A DNA stretch of 64,000 bases from Pusillimonas caeni (GTDB lineage: Bacteria > Pseudomonadota > Gammaproteobacteria > Burkholderiales > Burkholderiaceae_B): NCBI RefSeq assembly GCF_003545815.1, contig NZ_PDUW01000002.1, positions 558,001-622,000 of the forward strand. The letters are read 5' to 3'. A program made the position numbers and the translations under genes. Position 1 is the stretch's first letter. Each line of letters opens with the position of its first letter. Shown one piece after another: positions 1 through 8,054 of the stretch. The notes below the pieces were generated by a model that was not told the origin of the DNA, made no database searches, and saw only the letters and a list, made by a program, of their open reading frames with translations.

Positions 1-596
1 AAGACCAGCAGGAAGACCTTGGAGACATTGATGCCCATGGCGGCGCTGGTTTCATGGTTCTCGGCCGTGGCGCGCAGCATCTTGCCGGTGGCCGTGCGGC
101 CGAGAAAATATGCCATGCCGCCCGCCACGAGCATGGCCAGCACGATGACCATGACGTTGTAGAGCGGCATGGTGACGCCGAACAGATTGACCGAGCCGTA
201 GACCATGGCCAGGCTGCCCAGCTGCTTGGGATTGGCTCCCCAGAAGAAGTGGATGATGTCGTGGATCATCAGCACCAGGGCGAAGGTGAGCACGAGCTGG
301 AAGGATTCGGGCCGGCGGTAGATGAGGCGCAGCACGCGCTCCATGGGTATGCCGACCAGCCCTATCAGCAGCCCGCCGGCCAGCAGCGCCAGGGGAAACA
401 GATAGGGCGGCAGCCCCTGGGCCAGCGCCCAGGTGGTGAAGGTGATGCCGAAGTAGGCGCCCAGCGCGTAGACCGAGCCGCAGGCCAGGTTGATGATGCG
501 CTGTACGCCGAAAATGAGCTGCAGCCCGGCCGCCACCAGAAACAGGACGGCGGCCTGGAACAGCCCTGCGAGCAGGATGTTGGTGATGAAATTCAT
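1..596 (-). CDS. Branched-chain amino acid-type ABC transporter permease, LivH family (partial, C-terminus off the window)
   Basis: The 198 visible N-terminal residues begin MNFITNILLAGLFQAAVLFL and are a series of hydrophobic helices typical of LivH inner-membrane permeases. The family hallmark of a long first segment followed by QRIINLACGSVYALGAYFG is present. The start codon lies 5 nt after the stop of the upstream binding-protein gene, so the two are co-transcribed and translationally close. By family knowledge LivH pairs with LivM, and both are driven by LivG and LivF ATPases, presumably encoded beyond the left edge. The substrate cannot be read from the sequence; relatives carry amino acids, amides, urea or aromatic acids. 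Confidence 0.9.
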   Translation of the reverse strand, partial: MNFITNILLAGLFQAAVLFLVAAGLQLIFGVQRIINLACGSVYALGAYFGITFTTWALAQGLPPYLFPLALLAGGLLIGLVGIPMERVLRLIYRRPESFQLVLTFALVLMIHDIIHFFWGANPKQLGSLAMVYGSVNLFGVTMPLYNVMVIVLAMLVAGGMAYFLGRTATGKMLRATAENHETSAAMGINVSKVFLLV

Positions 597-601
597 AGCG
601 A

Positions 602-1885
602 CTAGATGTTCCATTCCTTCTCTTCGAGCCACTTCCAGAAGTCGTCGCCGGCCTTGGGCTTTTGAAGCTCGTCGGAATAGATGGTGGTGATGTCGGTGAT
701 GGTGGCGAAGTCGTAGTCGTTGTCGTTGGTGGACAGCCCCTGGTGGAAGACCTGCTCGGCGATGTGGTCGGCGCGCATGCTGCCCTTGCCGCCCAGCGAC
801 TCGACTTCGATGCCGGACATGGCTTGCGCGATTTCCTTGGTGGAAGGCCACGATCCGCCTTTGGCGGAAAGCGCCTTTTCGACGCCCGCTTTATAGACTT
901 CCATGGAGAAGTAGGCGCGGTCGGCTTCCCAGCTGGGGTAGTCGTTGAACTTGTCGTGGTACCAGCCTACGAATTCTTTCTGCAGCGGGCTTGCCTGCGG
1001 ATGGTCGAAGTACATGGTGTTGTGGCCGAAGATGACGCCCTCGGGCATGAATTCTTTCTTCAGCGAAGTGTGCTGCCAGCCCGCCGCCGGCAGGACGAAG
1101 CGGGTTTCGTTGGCGAGGCCGGCGTCGTGGGCCTGCTTCATGAAGACGGGCAGGTCGGCGAACAGCAGGGCGGAGTAGATGAGGTCGGGCTTGGCGGCGC
1201 GCAGCGCGGCCACGTTGGACGTGAGGTCGAGGTTGCCGATCTTGGACCATTGCTCGGTGACCACCTCGTATTCGATGCCGTATTTCTTGAGCAGGGCCTG
1301 GAATGCGGCCCACACGTTGCGGCCGTAGGAGTAGTCGGGGTTCATGCCCGCGATGCGCACGAATTTGCCCTTGTAGTGCTTGATCGCCAGCAGCGAGGCC
1401 ATGATGGCTTCGCACTCGTTGTCGGTGCTGCGGAACACGTATTGCGGGGAGGGCATGGTTTCTTTGACGCCGTCCTGCGTGGTGCCGTCCCAGAAAAGGG
1501 TGATGACCTCGCTGTCTTCGGCGGCGGGCGCCAGCGCCAGGCTGGCTCCGGTGGACACGATGCCCTGCACACAGTCGACTTCCTCGCGCAGGACGAGGCG
1601 CCGGAAGCGTTCGATGGTTTCTTTGGGGTTGGTTTCTTCTTCGACGACCAGTTCGACCTTGCGGCCGCCTATGCCGCCGTTGGCGTTGATGCGCTCGGCG
1701 GCCCACTGCGCGCCGCGCAGGCCGGTCTGCCCGATGGTGCCGGCCACCCCGCCGCGCGGCGCCAGGATGCCGATGCGCAAAGGTCTGTCTTTGGCGATGG
1801 CCGGAAAGCCCATCAGGCCAAGCGTGGCCCCCAGCCCGGCGGCCTGGATCAGGCTTCTGCGTTTTTTCGACGTCGGTGTAGTCAT
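602..1885 (-). CDS. ABC transporter substrate-binding protein (LivK / Peripla_BP_6 type)
   Basis: This 427-residue protein has an N-terminal export signal with a twin-arginine core (RRSLIQAAG, about residues 9-17) followed by a hydrophobic stretch and AIA before the mature start, so Tat export is possible. The body reads LRIGILAPRGGVAGTIGQTGLRGAQ and continues with the fold of periplasmic leucine-binding proteins. It is first in an operon with the LivH permease 5 nt downstream. It is much more diverged from the other three binding proteins in this window than two of those are from each other, so it probably serves a different ligand. The ligand is unknown. Confidence 0.9.
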   Translation of the reverse strand: MTTPTSKKRRSLIQAAGLGATLGLMGFPAIAKDRPLRIGILAPRGGVAGTIGQTGLRGAQWAAERINANGGIGGRKVELVVEEETNPKETIERFRRLVLREEVDCVQGIVSTGASLALAPAAEDSEVITLFWDGTTQDGVKETMPSPQYVFRSTDNECEAIMASLLAIKHYKGKFVRIAGMNPDYSYGRNVWAAFQALLKKYGIEYEVVTEQWSKIGNLDLTSNVAALRAAKPDLIYSALLFADLPVFMKQAHDAGLANETRFVLPAAGWQHTSLKKEFMPEGVIFGHNTMYFDHPQASPLQKEFVGWYHDKFNDYPSWEADRAYFSMEVYKAGVEKALSAKGGSWPSTKEIAQAMSGIEVESLGGKGSMRADHIAEQVFHQGLSTNDNDYDFATITDITTIYSDELQKPKAGDDFWKWLEEKEWNI

Positions 1886-2192
1886 GTGTCTCCCCGGTTT
1901 GTGTTGTGCGGACGTTGCGACGTGATGCAGTGAAAAGCGTAGCCGATGCTAACGCATCAGAAGTATTTCAGAATCAACAATACATGAATATGACTGATAT
2001 ACACAGCAGGAAAACCCTTAGGGAAACGAGGTAATTGTAACGATATGGATATCTATACAATACCAATTGACCCTTCAATAGGATGCATCTAATATATCAG
2101 TAATGTTTCACTATAGCGGCATGCGTCCGCCCAATGCTGAACGTCGAACGCCCGAGGCTTCGGGCCAAATGGATACGAGACGGGAGACAGTC
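1886..2192. promoter_or_regulatory. AT-rich divergent intergenic region
   Basis: This gap separates a binding-protein gene on the minus strand from a hydroxylase gene on the plus strand and must hold both promoters. Positions 1930-2105 are distinctly AT-rich compared with the surroundings. An upstream ATG at 2103 is in frame with the hydroxylase, but I reject it as the start because it lacks a ribosome binding site. I cannot name specific -35 and -10 boxes with confidence. Confidence 0.4.
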
Positions 2193-3017
2193 ATGAAGAT
2201 CCGAGAACGGCAGATGAAATTCCGCGAGGAATACAAGGCCAACATCAGCCCTTTCTATAACGGCATCGTGCACATTACGGTGATGTACGCCGCCGGCATC
2301 GCGGCCATCTGGTACTGTGTGTCACAGCTGCAGAACGCCGGCTGGGAATGGCTGCTGGTGATTCCGGTGTTTTTGCTGGGCAATCTGTTCGAATGGTTCA
2401 TGCACAGCTATGTCATGCACAAGCGCATCAACGTGTTCGGCCTGCGGGCCATCTACCAGCGCCATACGCGCGAGCATCATCAGTACTTCACCGATCAATT
2501 GGCCACCATCGACGGCACACGGGAGTTCCGCATTGTGTTCTTTCCCTGGCGGCTGCTGCTGATACTGGGCGTGGCGGGCTCGGTGTTCGGCTACATTGCT
2601 TCGCTGATATTCAACCCCAACGCGGGCTACATCGTGTTCATCACCATGGTGGGCATGTACCTTACCTACGAGACCTTCCATTACTGCTGCCATGTGCACG
2701 AGAACTGGTTCGTGCGCAACATGCCCTTCATCAACACCATCCGCAGGCACCACACGGCGCATCACAACATGGGCATCATGATGAAGTACAACATGAACCT
2801 CACCTTTCCCATTGCGGACTGGCTCATGGGCACTTCCGATCTGCGCCGCGGGCTGCTGGGGCACCTGTTCAACGGCTACAGCGACAAGCACGTCAAAGAA
2901 GAGCTCAAGCCCATCATCAACCGCTTCCGCGAAGAGGCATCGGTCACGCTGGATGGGCCGGTGCTGACGCCCGAAGAGGAAGCGACCCTGGCCAAAGCGC
3001 TGGCGGCCCGTGGCTGA
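2193..3017 (+). CDS. Fatty acid hydroxylase / sterol desaturase superfamily membrane protein
   Basis: This 274-residue integral membrane protein carries the histidine clusters that bind the di-iron centre of this superfamily: HSYVMH at residues 71-76, HTREHH at 91-96, HYCCHVH at 163-169 and HHTAHH at 186-191. These lie between hydrophobic helices near residues 25-70 and 118-160. The start at 2193 has a GGGAGA ribosome site 5 nt upstream; an in-frame ATG 30 codons earlier has none. Members hydroxylate or desaturate lipids, carotenoids or alkyl chains with O2. The gene stands alone, its neighbour on the right being a convergent GntR regulator. The substrate is unknown. Confidence 0.85.
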   Translation: MKIRERQMKFREEYKANISPFYNGIVHITVMYAAGIAAIWYCVSQLQNAGWEWLLVIPVFLLGNLFEWFMHSYVMHKRINVFGLRAIYQRHTREHHQYFTDQLATIDGTREFRIVFFPWRLLLILGVAGSVFGYIASLIFNPNAGYIVFITMVGMYLTYETFHYCCHVHENWFVRNMPFINTIRRHHTAHHNMGIMMKYNMNLTFPIADWLMGTSDLRRGLLGHLFNGYSDKHVKEELKPIINRFREEASVTLDGPVLTPEEEATLAKALAARG

Positions 3018-3023
3018 ACCTGA

Positions 3024-3782
3024 TTAGAAATCGTAGGTAAGCGTGGACTTGGCGAAGGCCTCGATGTTGTCCAGCAGCTTGTCCAGCGCATGGCCGGCGG
3101 CGTCGACGTCGCCCTTGCCGATGGCGTCGGCAACCGCCGCGTGCAGCTGGGCCGTTTCGGAAAGGTCGGCCACCTGCTTGTAGTGGCAGTACCAGAAACG
3201 GCGCGACAGGCCGTGCATCAGCCGCATGGCGCCTTCCGAGAATTCATTGCGCGCCGCGATCAGCGACAGTTCGTTGAACTGCTTGTCGGCGCGAATGAAG
3301 GTGATGTCGTCGTTTTCGTCGGCCGAGCGCAGGAAGGCGTCGCGCAGGTGAAGAAAGGTTTCTCGTTCTTCGGGAGTGGCCCGGCGGGCGGCGCTGCGGC
3401 AGATCAGGCGCTCGACCTCGCGGCGGGTCTCGAGCAGGCGAAGCTGCTTGCGCAGGTCGATGTGGGGCACCAGCAGGCCGCGCTGGGGCAGCACCTGCAG
3501 CAGATGTTCGCGCGCCAGGCGCTGAATGGCCTCGCGTATGGGGGTGCGTCCGATGTTGAGCATATTGCTCAGGGTCAGCTCGGAAACCGCGGTGCCGGGT
3601 GGAATGCGCAGCGTGACGATGGCTTCTTCGAGCCGTTCGTAGGCGATGTCGGTGAGGGTGCGCTTGGGTTCGGCGACATTGAGTTCGTCGGGCACCGGCG
3701 AGAGCTCGGGAGTTTTGGAGGCTGCCGGCTTGCGGGCGGCTTTGCGGGAAGCGGGGGCTTTTTTTGCTGGGGAACGATTCAT
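3024..3782 (-). CDS. GntR family transcriptional regulator, FadR-like (FCD) type
   Basis: The 252-residue protein has a lysine and alanine-rich N-terminal tail of about 40 residues. A winged helix follows (YERLEEAIVTLRIPPG then NIGRTPIREAIQRL, roughly residues 48-110), and after it an all-helical FCD ligand-binding domain. FCD regulators usually repress catabolic operons and release DNA on binding a carboxylic acid. It is divergent from the iron-containing alcohol dehydrogenase at 3907 with a 124-nt gap, so that gene is its most likely target. It ends 6 nt from the convergent hydroxylase gene. Confidence 0.9.
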   Translation of the reverse strand: MNRSPAKKAPASRKAARKPAASKTPELSPVPDELNVAEPKRTLTDIAYERLEEAIVTLRIPPGTAVSELTLSNMLNIGRTPIREAIQRLAREHLLQVLPQRGLLVPHIDLRKQLRLLETRREVERLICRSAARRATPEERETFLHLRDAFLRSADENDDITFIRADKQFNELSLIAARNEFSEGAMRLMHGLSRRFWYCHYKQVADLSETAQLHAAVADAIGKGDVDAAGHALDKLLDNIEAFAKSTLTYDF

Positions 3783-3906
3783 CAGGCGCGGGGCGCTTTG
3801 GCCGGCTTGTAATTGCGATGCCCGGATGCCGCACCAGGCGGCCGGGGCAACTGAATGCTGATTAATATATCACTTGTATGGAAGATGTTCCACGGGGGTT
3901 CGGTTC

Positions 3907-5160
3907 ATGAGAAGCAATGATGTGATTCATTTTTGCCCGCCCGCGCGGGTGGTGATCGGATGCGGCAGCCGCGCGCAGCTGCCGCAACTGCTGCGGCGGC
4001 TGGGCTACCGGCAAGGCGTGCTGGTGACGGACGAGTACTTCACTCATCATACGCCCTGGGTGCGCGAATATGTCGAGGCGGCGAAGGGCTGCGGAATCCG
4101 GACGGTGGTGTACGACGGGGGCATGCCCGACCCGACGACGACGTTGTGCGATGCCGCCACCCGCGCCCTGCTGGAGCAGTTGGGCGAGGCGCGGCCGGAC
4201 CATGTGATCGCCTTAGGCGGGGGCAGCAACATCGATCTTGCCAAAGCGCTGTGCCTGACTCTGATCGACGGGTCGCCGATCAAGGGCTTCGTGGGCGCCA
4301 TGGCGCAAGCGCCGCGCTGCCTGCCTCTGGTGGCGGTGCCGACGACGGCGGGCACGGGTTCCGAGGCGACGCCGGGAGCGATACTGGTGGACCCGGAGAA
4401 CGCGACCAAGGTGGCGGTGATGGATAACGAGCTTCGCCCGGTCATCGCCTTGATCGATCCTGAGTTTACGTATTCGTGCCCGCCTAAGGTGACGGCGGAT
4501 GCGGGCATCGACGCTTTGACGCACGCGGTCGAGTCCTACCTGACGCTGGATTCTTTCGAGTTCGATCGCCAGGGCAATCCGGATCCGGGCTATAGCGGAC
4601 GGTCGACGCTGACGATGTCGTTCGCGCGCGAGGCGATCAGTCTCTGTGCGCGTTATCTGCTGCGCGCTTATCAGGACGGCAGCGATCAGGAAGCGAGGAT
4701 AGGGATGGCGTACGCGAGCCACTATGCGGCGCTTTCGTATGGCAGTTCGGGGTTGAATGCGGTGCATGGAATTGCGTACGCGGTGGCGGGCCTGACGCAT
4801 AAGTCGCATGGCAGTACGAATGCGGTGATGCTGCCTTATGTGCTGGATGAGCTGGCGTCTGTGCGCCGGGCCGAGATGCTGGACGTGGCGCGTATGTTCG
4901 GCATCGATGACGGGGATGAGGATGCGGCGGTGGGGAAGCTGCCTGTGCTGGTTCGCGATATTGTGGCGCAGCTGGGTATTGCTCCTACGCTGGCTGAGTT
5001 CGGTGTCGAGCGGGGGCAGTTGCCCGGGTTGCTGGAGGATGCTTTGCAGGTGACGCGGCTGGCGAGTGCTTTTCCGGTTGCCGATGTGGCGGAGGCGTAT
5101 GGGAGGATTATTGAGCGGGCGTTCGAGGGGAGGTTTTTGTATGAGCGGGCGGTGATTTGA
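3907..5160 (+). CDS. Iron-containing alcohol dehydrogenase
   Basis: This 417-residue protein has the nucleotide-binding motif GGGSN at residues 104-108 and the motif VPTTAGTGSEATPGAIL near 144-160. The metal ligands of group III alcohol dehydrogenases are visible: D202 and H206 in AGIDALTHAVE, H267 in NAVHGIA and H281 in the THKSHG segment. The ATG at 3907 follows a GGGGG stretch with 8-nt spacing and is preferred to the ATG at 3874. Towards the 3' end codon use shifts to more TTG, TTT and GTT, which hints at a different history for this end. The substrate alcohol or aldehyde is unknown; the divergent GntR gene probably controls it. Confidence 0.9.
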   Translation: MRSNDVIHFCPPARVVIGCGSRAQLPQLLRRLGYRQGVLVTDEYFTHHTPWVREYVEAAKGCGIRTVVYDGGMPDPTTTLCDAATRALLEQLGEARPDHVIALGGGSNIDLAKALCLTLIDGSPIKGFVGAMAQAPRCLPLVAVPTTAGTGSEATPGAILVDPENATKVAVMDNELRPVIALIDPEFTYSCPPKVTADAGIDALTHAVESYLTLDSFEFDRQGNPDPGYSGRSTLTMSFAREAISLCARYLLRAYQDGSDQEARIGMAYASHYAALSYGSSGLNAVHGIAYAVAGLTHKSHGSTNAVMLPYVLDELASVRRAEMLDVARMFGIDDGDEDAAVGKLPVLVRDIVAQLGIAPTLAEFGVERGQLPGLLEDALQVTRLASAFPVADVAEAYGRIIERAFEGRFLYERAVI

Positions 5161-5309
5161 TTGTTCGCGATGTGGGATCGATGTTTTTGTTGGTGCCTTA
5201 TTTGAGTCTATGGGCCCGCCCCGCGCCTCAGGATTTCGAGAATTGGGCCGCTCCGGGAGTCGCGCCTTATGGCTACGTTGATAGGATGCTGGTGTTCCAT
5301 CACATCCAG

Positions 5310-5555
5310 GCCAGCCGAAAACGCAAGCCGCCGGAGGCGGGGCTTCTCAAGGCGGGCGTCGGAGGGCGCCGCGTGCTACCGAAGGGAGCGTGGGGGTAGT
5401 CGGCGAAAGCTGTCTGAGCTCCGAAGCGCGTAGCGCTGAGGGCGAGTTCTTTCGCCGCCCACGCGTACGAGGTAGACGCGGGTAGTCCGGCGAAGCCGGA
5501 CCGCCTGACCGCCCGCCTTGAGAAGCCCCGCCTCCGGCGGCGTTTATGAACCCAA
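5310..5555 (+). repeat. Hairpin repeat element E1 (conserved ends, copy-specific stem)
   Basis: The element sits in the 439-nt gap between two convergent genes. Its arms at 5327-5358 and 5510-5541 are perfect 32-nt inverted copies. The base of the stem and the inner flank (GGGCGTCGGAGGGCGC and CGGACCGCCTGACCGCCCG) match elements E2 and E3 near 57 kb. The central stem sequence GCGGGGCTTCTCAAG does not match them, but is perfectly complementary to its own partner arm. The 3' end CGGCGGCGTTTA, then 3 nt, then ACCCAA is shared by all three. The interior carries a nested inverted repeat (CGGCGAAAG at 5401-5409 with CTTTCGCCG at 5449-5457). The remaining gap sequence, 5161-5309, shows no gene I can support. 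Confidence 0.8.
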
Positions 5556-5575
5556 ATCGGAAAACAACGTCATAA

Positions 5576-5607
5576 GCGGCTCTTTAAATAGGCGGCTCTT
5601 TAAATAG
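5576..5607. repeat. 16-bp perfect tandem duplication at the 3' end of trpE
   Basis: The unit GCGGCTCTTTAAATAG occurs twice head to tail at 5576-5591 and 5592-5607. The right copy includes the last codons and stop of trpE, so the left copy is a duplicated gene end. It lies 20 nt from hairpin element E1. Confidence 0.8.
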
Positions 5608-7120
5608 GCTCGTCCAGGCCGAACTGCACTTTCTCGGCGGCGCGCAGGACGGCGCGGGCTTTGGCTTCGGTTTCCTGCCATTCTTTCTCGGGGTCCGAGT
5701 CGGCGACGATGCCGGCGGCGGCCTGGACGTAGAGCATGCCGTTCTTGACGATGCCGGTGCGGATGGCGATGGCGACGTCCATTTCGCCGCTGTAGCTCAA
5801 GTAGCCGGCGGCGCCGCCGTATACGCCGCGGCGCACGGGCTCGAGTTCATCGATGAGCTCCATGGCGCGCACCTTGGGGGCGCCGGTAAGCGTGCCGGCG
5901 GGGAAGGTGGCGCGCAGGACGTCCATGTTGCTCATGCCTTCGTTCAGGGTGCCGCTGACGTTGGACACCAGGTGCATGACGTGGGAGTAGCGCTCTATGG
6001 TCATGGTGTCGGTGACTTCGACCGTGCCGGTCTGGGCGACGCGGCCGACGTCGTTGCGGGCCAGGTCGATCAGCATGACGTGCTCGGCGCGCTCTTTGGG
6101 GTCGGCCTGGAGTTCTTCGGCGAGCTGGGCGTCCTGCTCGGGGGTGCCGCCGCGCTTGCGTGTGCCGGCCAGGGGGCGGATGGTGACCTGGGTTTTCCGG
6201 CGGTCCGCTTCGGTGACGGTTTCCTGGCGCACCAGGATCTCGGGCGATGAGCCCACGACGTGGAAGTCGTCGAAGTCCCAGTAATACATGTAGGGCGAAG
6301 GGTTGAGCGAGCGCAGCGAGCGGTACAGGGACAGGGGCGAGTCGCGATAGGGCTTGGCGATGACCTGGCCGACCTGGACCTGCATGAGGTCGCCGGCGGC
6401 GATGTACTCTTTGGCCTTGAGCACGGCGGCGATGTAGTCTTCTTTCTTGAAGTCGCGCCGGCTTTCGGTTTGCAGGCTGGCGTAGGCATAGGGTATGACG
6501 ACGGGGGTGCGCAGTTTCTGGCGCAGGTCCTTGAGGCGCTGGCGGGCCTGGGCGTAGGCCTCGGGTTCGCGCGGGTCGGCATAGACGATGAGATAGGTGC
6601 GGCCGGCCAGGTTGTCCACCACCACGAACTCGTCGACGTGCAGCAGCATGATGTCGGGCGTGGCGGAGTCGGGGCCGCCCGCGAAGGGCTTGGTGGCCGG
6701 CCCCAGGCGCGGCTCGATGTGGCGCACGGTGTCGTAGCCGAAATAGCCGGCGAGCCCGCCCGCGAAGCGCGGCATGCCGGGGCGCAGGGCGACCTTGAAG
6801 CGCTGCTGGTACGACTCGATGAAGGCCAGGGGGTCGCCTTCGTGGGTTTCGACGACCTGGCCTTTTTGCACGACTTCGGTCACCGTGCCGCTGGCGCGAA
6901 TGACGGTCTTGGCCGGCAGGCCGATGAAGGAATAGCGTCCGAAGCGCTCGCCGCCCACCACGGATTCGAGCAGGCAGCTGTTGCGGCCGCCTTCGGGACC
7001 CGCATAGGCCAGCTTCAGGTAGATGGAAAGCGGGGTGTCGAGATCGGCGTAGGTTTCGGCAATGAGGGGGATGCGGTTGTACCCCTGCGCGGCCAATGCG
7101 TTGAATTCGATTTCTGTCAT
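5600..7120 (-). CDS. trpE: Anthranilate synthase component I
   Basis: This 506-residue enzyme converts chorismate to anthranilate with ammonia supplied by TrpG, the first step of tryptophan synthesis. Visible family signatures include the N-terminal PLSIYLKL segment that belongs to the tryptophan feedback site, the motif IRPLAGTRKRGGTPEQD, the VMLIDLARND loop, and the C-terminal FPAGTLTGAPKVRAMELID and GYLSYSGEMDVAIAIR. The ATG at 7120 opens MTEIEFNALAAQ, the usual TrpE start. An upstream in-frame extension runs through the attenuator and is rejected. The gene follows rpe and gph on the same strand. No trpG, trpD or trpC follows it; a convergent gene and a hairpin repeat do. Confidence 0.97.
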   Translation of the reverse strand: MTEIEFNALAAQGYNRIPLIAETYADLDTPLSIYLKLAYAGPEGGRNSCLLESVVGGERFGRYSFIGLPAKTVIRASGTVTEVVQKGQVVETHEGDPLAFIESYQQRFKVALRPGMPRFAGGLAGYFGYDTVRHIEPRLGPATKPFAGGPDSATPDIMLLHVDEFVVVDNLAGRTYLIVYADPREPEAYAQARQRLKDLRQKLRTPVVIPYAYASLQTESRRDFKKEDYIAAVLKAKEYIAAGDLMQVQVGQVIAKPYRDSPLSLYRSLRSLNPSPYMYYWDFDDFHVVGSSPEILVRQETVTEADRRKTQVTIRPLAGTRKRGGTPEQDAQLAEELQADPKERAEHVMLIDLARNDVGRVAQTGTVEVTDTMTIERYSHVMHLVSNVSGTLNEGMSNMDVLRATFPAGTLTGAPKVRAMELIDELEPVRRGVYGGAAGYLSYSGEMDVAIAIRTGIVKNGMLYVQAAAGIVADSDPEKEWQETEAKARAVLRAAEKVQFGLDEPI

Positions 7121-7166
7121 GGTGTTCTCGGTGTGGTGGGTCGGGATGCACCGCCGGACAGCAATC

Positions 7167-7202
7167 AAAAAAGCCCGGCGGCTAGGCGGGGCTCCGGGCT
7201 TT
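7167..7202 (-). terminator. trp attenuator terminator in the trpE leader
   Basis: On the minus strand the leader carries AAAGCCCGG, a 15-nt loop, CCGGGCTTT and then more T residues, a rho-independent terminator 46 nt before the trpE ATG. Its 5' arm contains CCCGGAGC (7191-7198). This is the exact complement of GCTCCGGG (7264-7271) at the end of the leader peptide, just after its Trp codons. Pairing of these 8 nt would prevent the terminator from forming. Confidence 0.85.
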
Positions 7203-7260
7203 GCTTTGATAAGACCGCGACGCGTGAAGTGGACGGACCCACGCGCCGGGAGAATTGCCG

Positions 7261-7344
7261 CTACCCGGAGCACACACGCCACCAGCGCCAGGAGGCGCTG
7301 ATGAATGCTTGCCGTGAAAGGGTAGTGGCCATGAATTTTGTCAT
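7261..7344 (-). CDS. trpL: trp leader peptide (27 residues, three Trp codons)
   Basis: The short frame reads MTKFMATTLSRQAFISASWR then WWRVCSG and stop, so it places Trp at residues 19, 21 and 22. An internal ATG at residue 5 is an alternative start. A ribosome stalled on these codons for lack of charged tRNA-Trp would leave GCTCCGGG free to pair with the 5' arm of the terminator and allow trpE transcription. A ribosome that reaches the stop codon would cover it and permit termination. This is the standard logic of a Trp attenuator. The gene lies between gph and trpE on the same strand. Confidence 0.85.
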   Translation of the reverse strand: MTKFMATTLSRQAFISASWRWWRVCSG

Positions 7345-7373
7345 GCTGTGCGGTTGAGTGAAGCGGGCCGGGC

Positions 7374-8042
7374 TTATTGCTGCATGGCCCATTGGGCCGC
7401 CTCGTCGATGGATGCCACTATAGCATCCGCATCCAGGTTTTGCACTCCCTGGCCTTCGTTGTAGCCGTAGGGCACGGCCACCACGGTCATGCCCGCCGAG
7501 CGGGCGGCCTGCACGTCGTTGCGCGAATCGCCGACGACGAGCGTGTCCTGCGGTTGGCCGCCGAGCAGTTGGCAGGCGTGTTGCAGGGGCATGGGGTCGG
7601 GCTTCTTGCGGGGACAGGTGTCGCCGCTGACGGCATGCTCGAAGAAGCCGGCCAGGCCGGTGCGCACCAGCAGGGGCTCGGTGAATTCGCCGGGCTTGTT
7701 GGTGACCACGGCCATCCTGGCGCCGGTTTCGCGAAATGATTTCAGGCCGTCGAGCACGCCGTCGTAGATCACAGTCTTGTCGCCGTTGACGGCATGGTAG
7801 TACTGATAGAACAGCGTCATGCCCTCGGCGAGGCGCTGCTGCTCGATGGTTTCGTCCAGGTCGTCGCTCAGCGCGCGGCGCACGAGGACTTCGCTGCCCT
7901 TGCCCACATAGGTGGCGACCACGTCCTGGCGCAGCGGCCGCAGGTGCATTTCCATGCGCATGGCGTTGACGGCGTCGGTGAGGTCGGGGATGGTGTTCAA
8001 CAGGGTGCCGTCCAGATCGAACAGGACAGAGGTGAATCGCAT
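7374..8042 (-). CDS. gph: Phosphoglycolate phosphatase
   Basis: This 222-residue HAD-superfamily enzyme removes phosphate from 2-phosphoglycolate. Motif I is FDLDGTLLNT (residues 8-17, with the nucleophile Asp at 9). Motif II is AVVTNKPGEF, motif III includes KKPDPMPL, and motif IV is VVGDSRNDVQAARSAG. The gene follows rpe by 12 nt and precedes the trp leader and trpE, an arrangement long seen in beta- and gammaproteobacteria. The length is normal for the family. Confidence 0.95.
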   Translation of the reverse strand: MRFTSVLFDLDGTLLNTIPDLTDAVNAMRMEMHLRPLRQDVVATYVGKGSEVLVRRALSDDLDETIEQQRLAEGMTLFYQYYHAVNGDKTVIYDGVLDGLKSFRETGARMAVVTNKPGEFTEPLLVRTGLAGFFEHAVSGDTCPRKKPDPMPLQHACQLLGGQPQDTLVVGDSRNDVQAARSAGMTVVAVPYGYNEGQGVQNLDADAIVASIDEAAQWAMQQ

Positions 8043-8054
8043 GTCAAATCCAGA

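Noticed and set aside
662-1933. Long plus-strand frame opposite the first binding-protein gene
   Set aside because: It is an antisense shadow of a GC-rich gene. The translated sequence is repetitive in Val, Gly and Asp with no domain, while the minus strand encodes a clear LivK protein.
5157-5399. 80-codon frame after the iron alcohol dehydrogenase
   Set aside because: It runs into the arm of hairpin element E1, has no ribosome site and no recognisable protein features.
5600-7282. Longer trpE reading frame starting at 7282
   Set aside because: The extra 54 codons run through the attenuator hairpin and part of the leader peptide gene. The ATG at 7120 gives the standard TrpE N-terminus.
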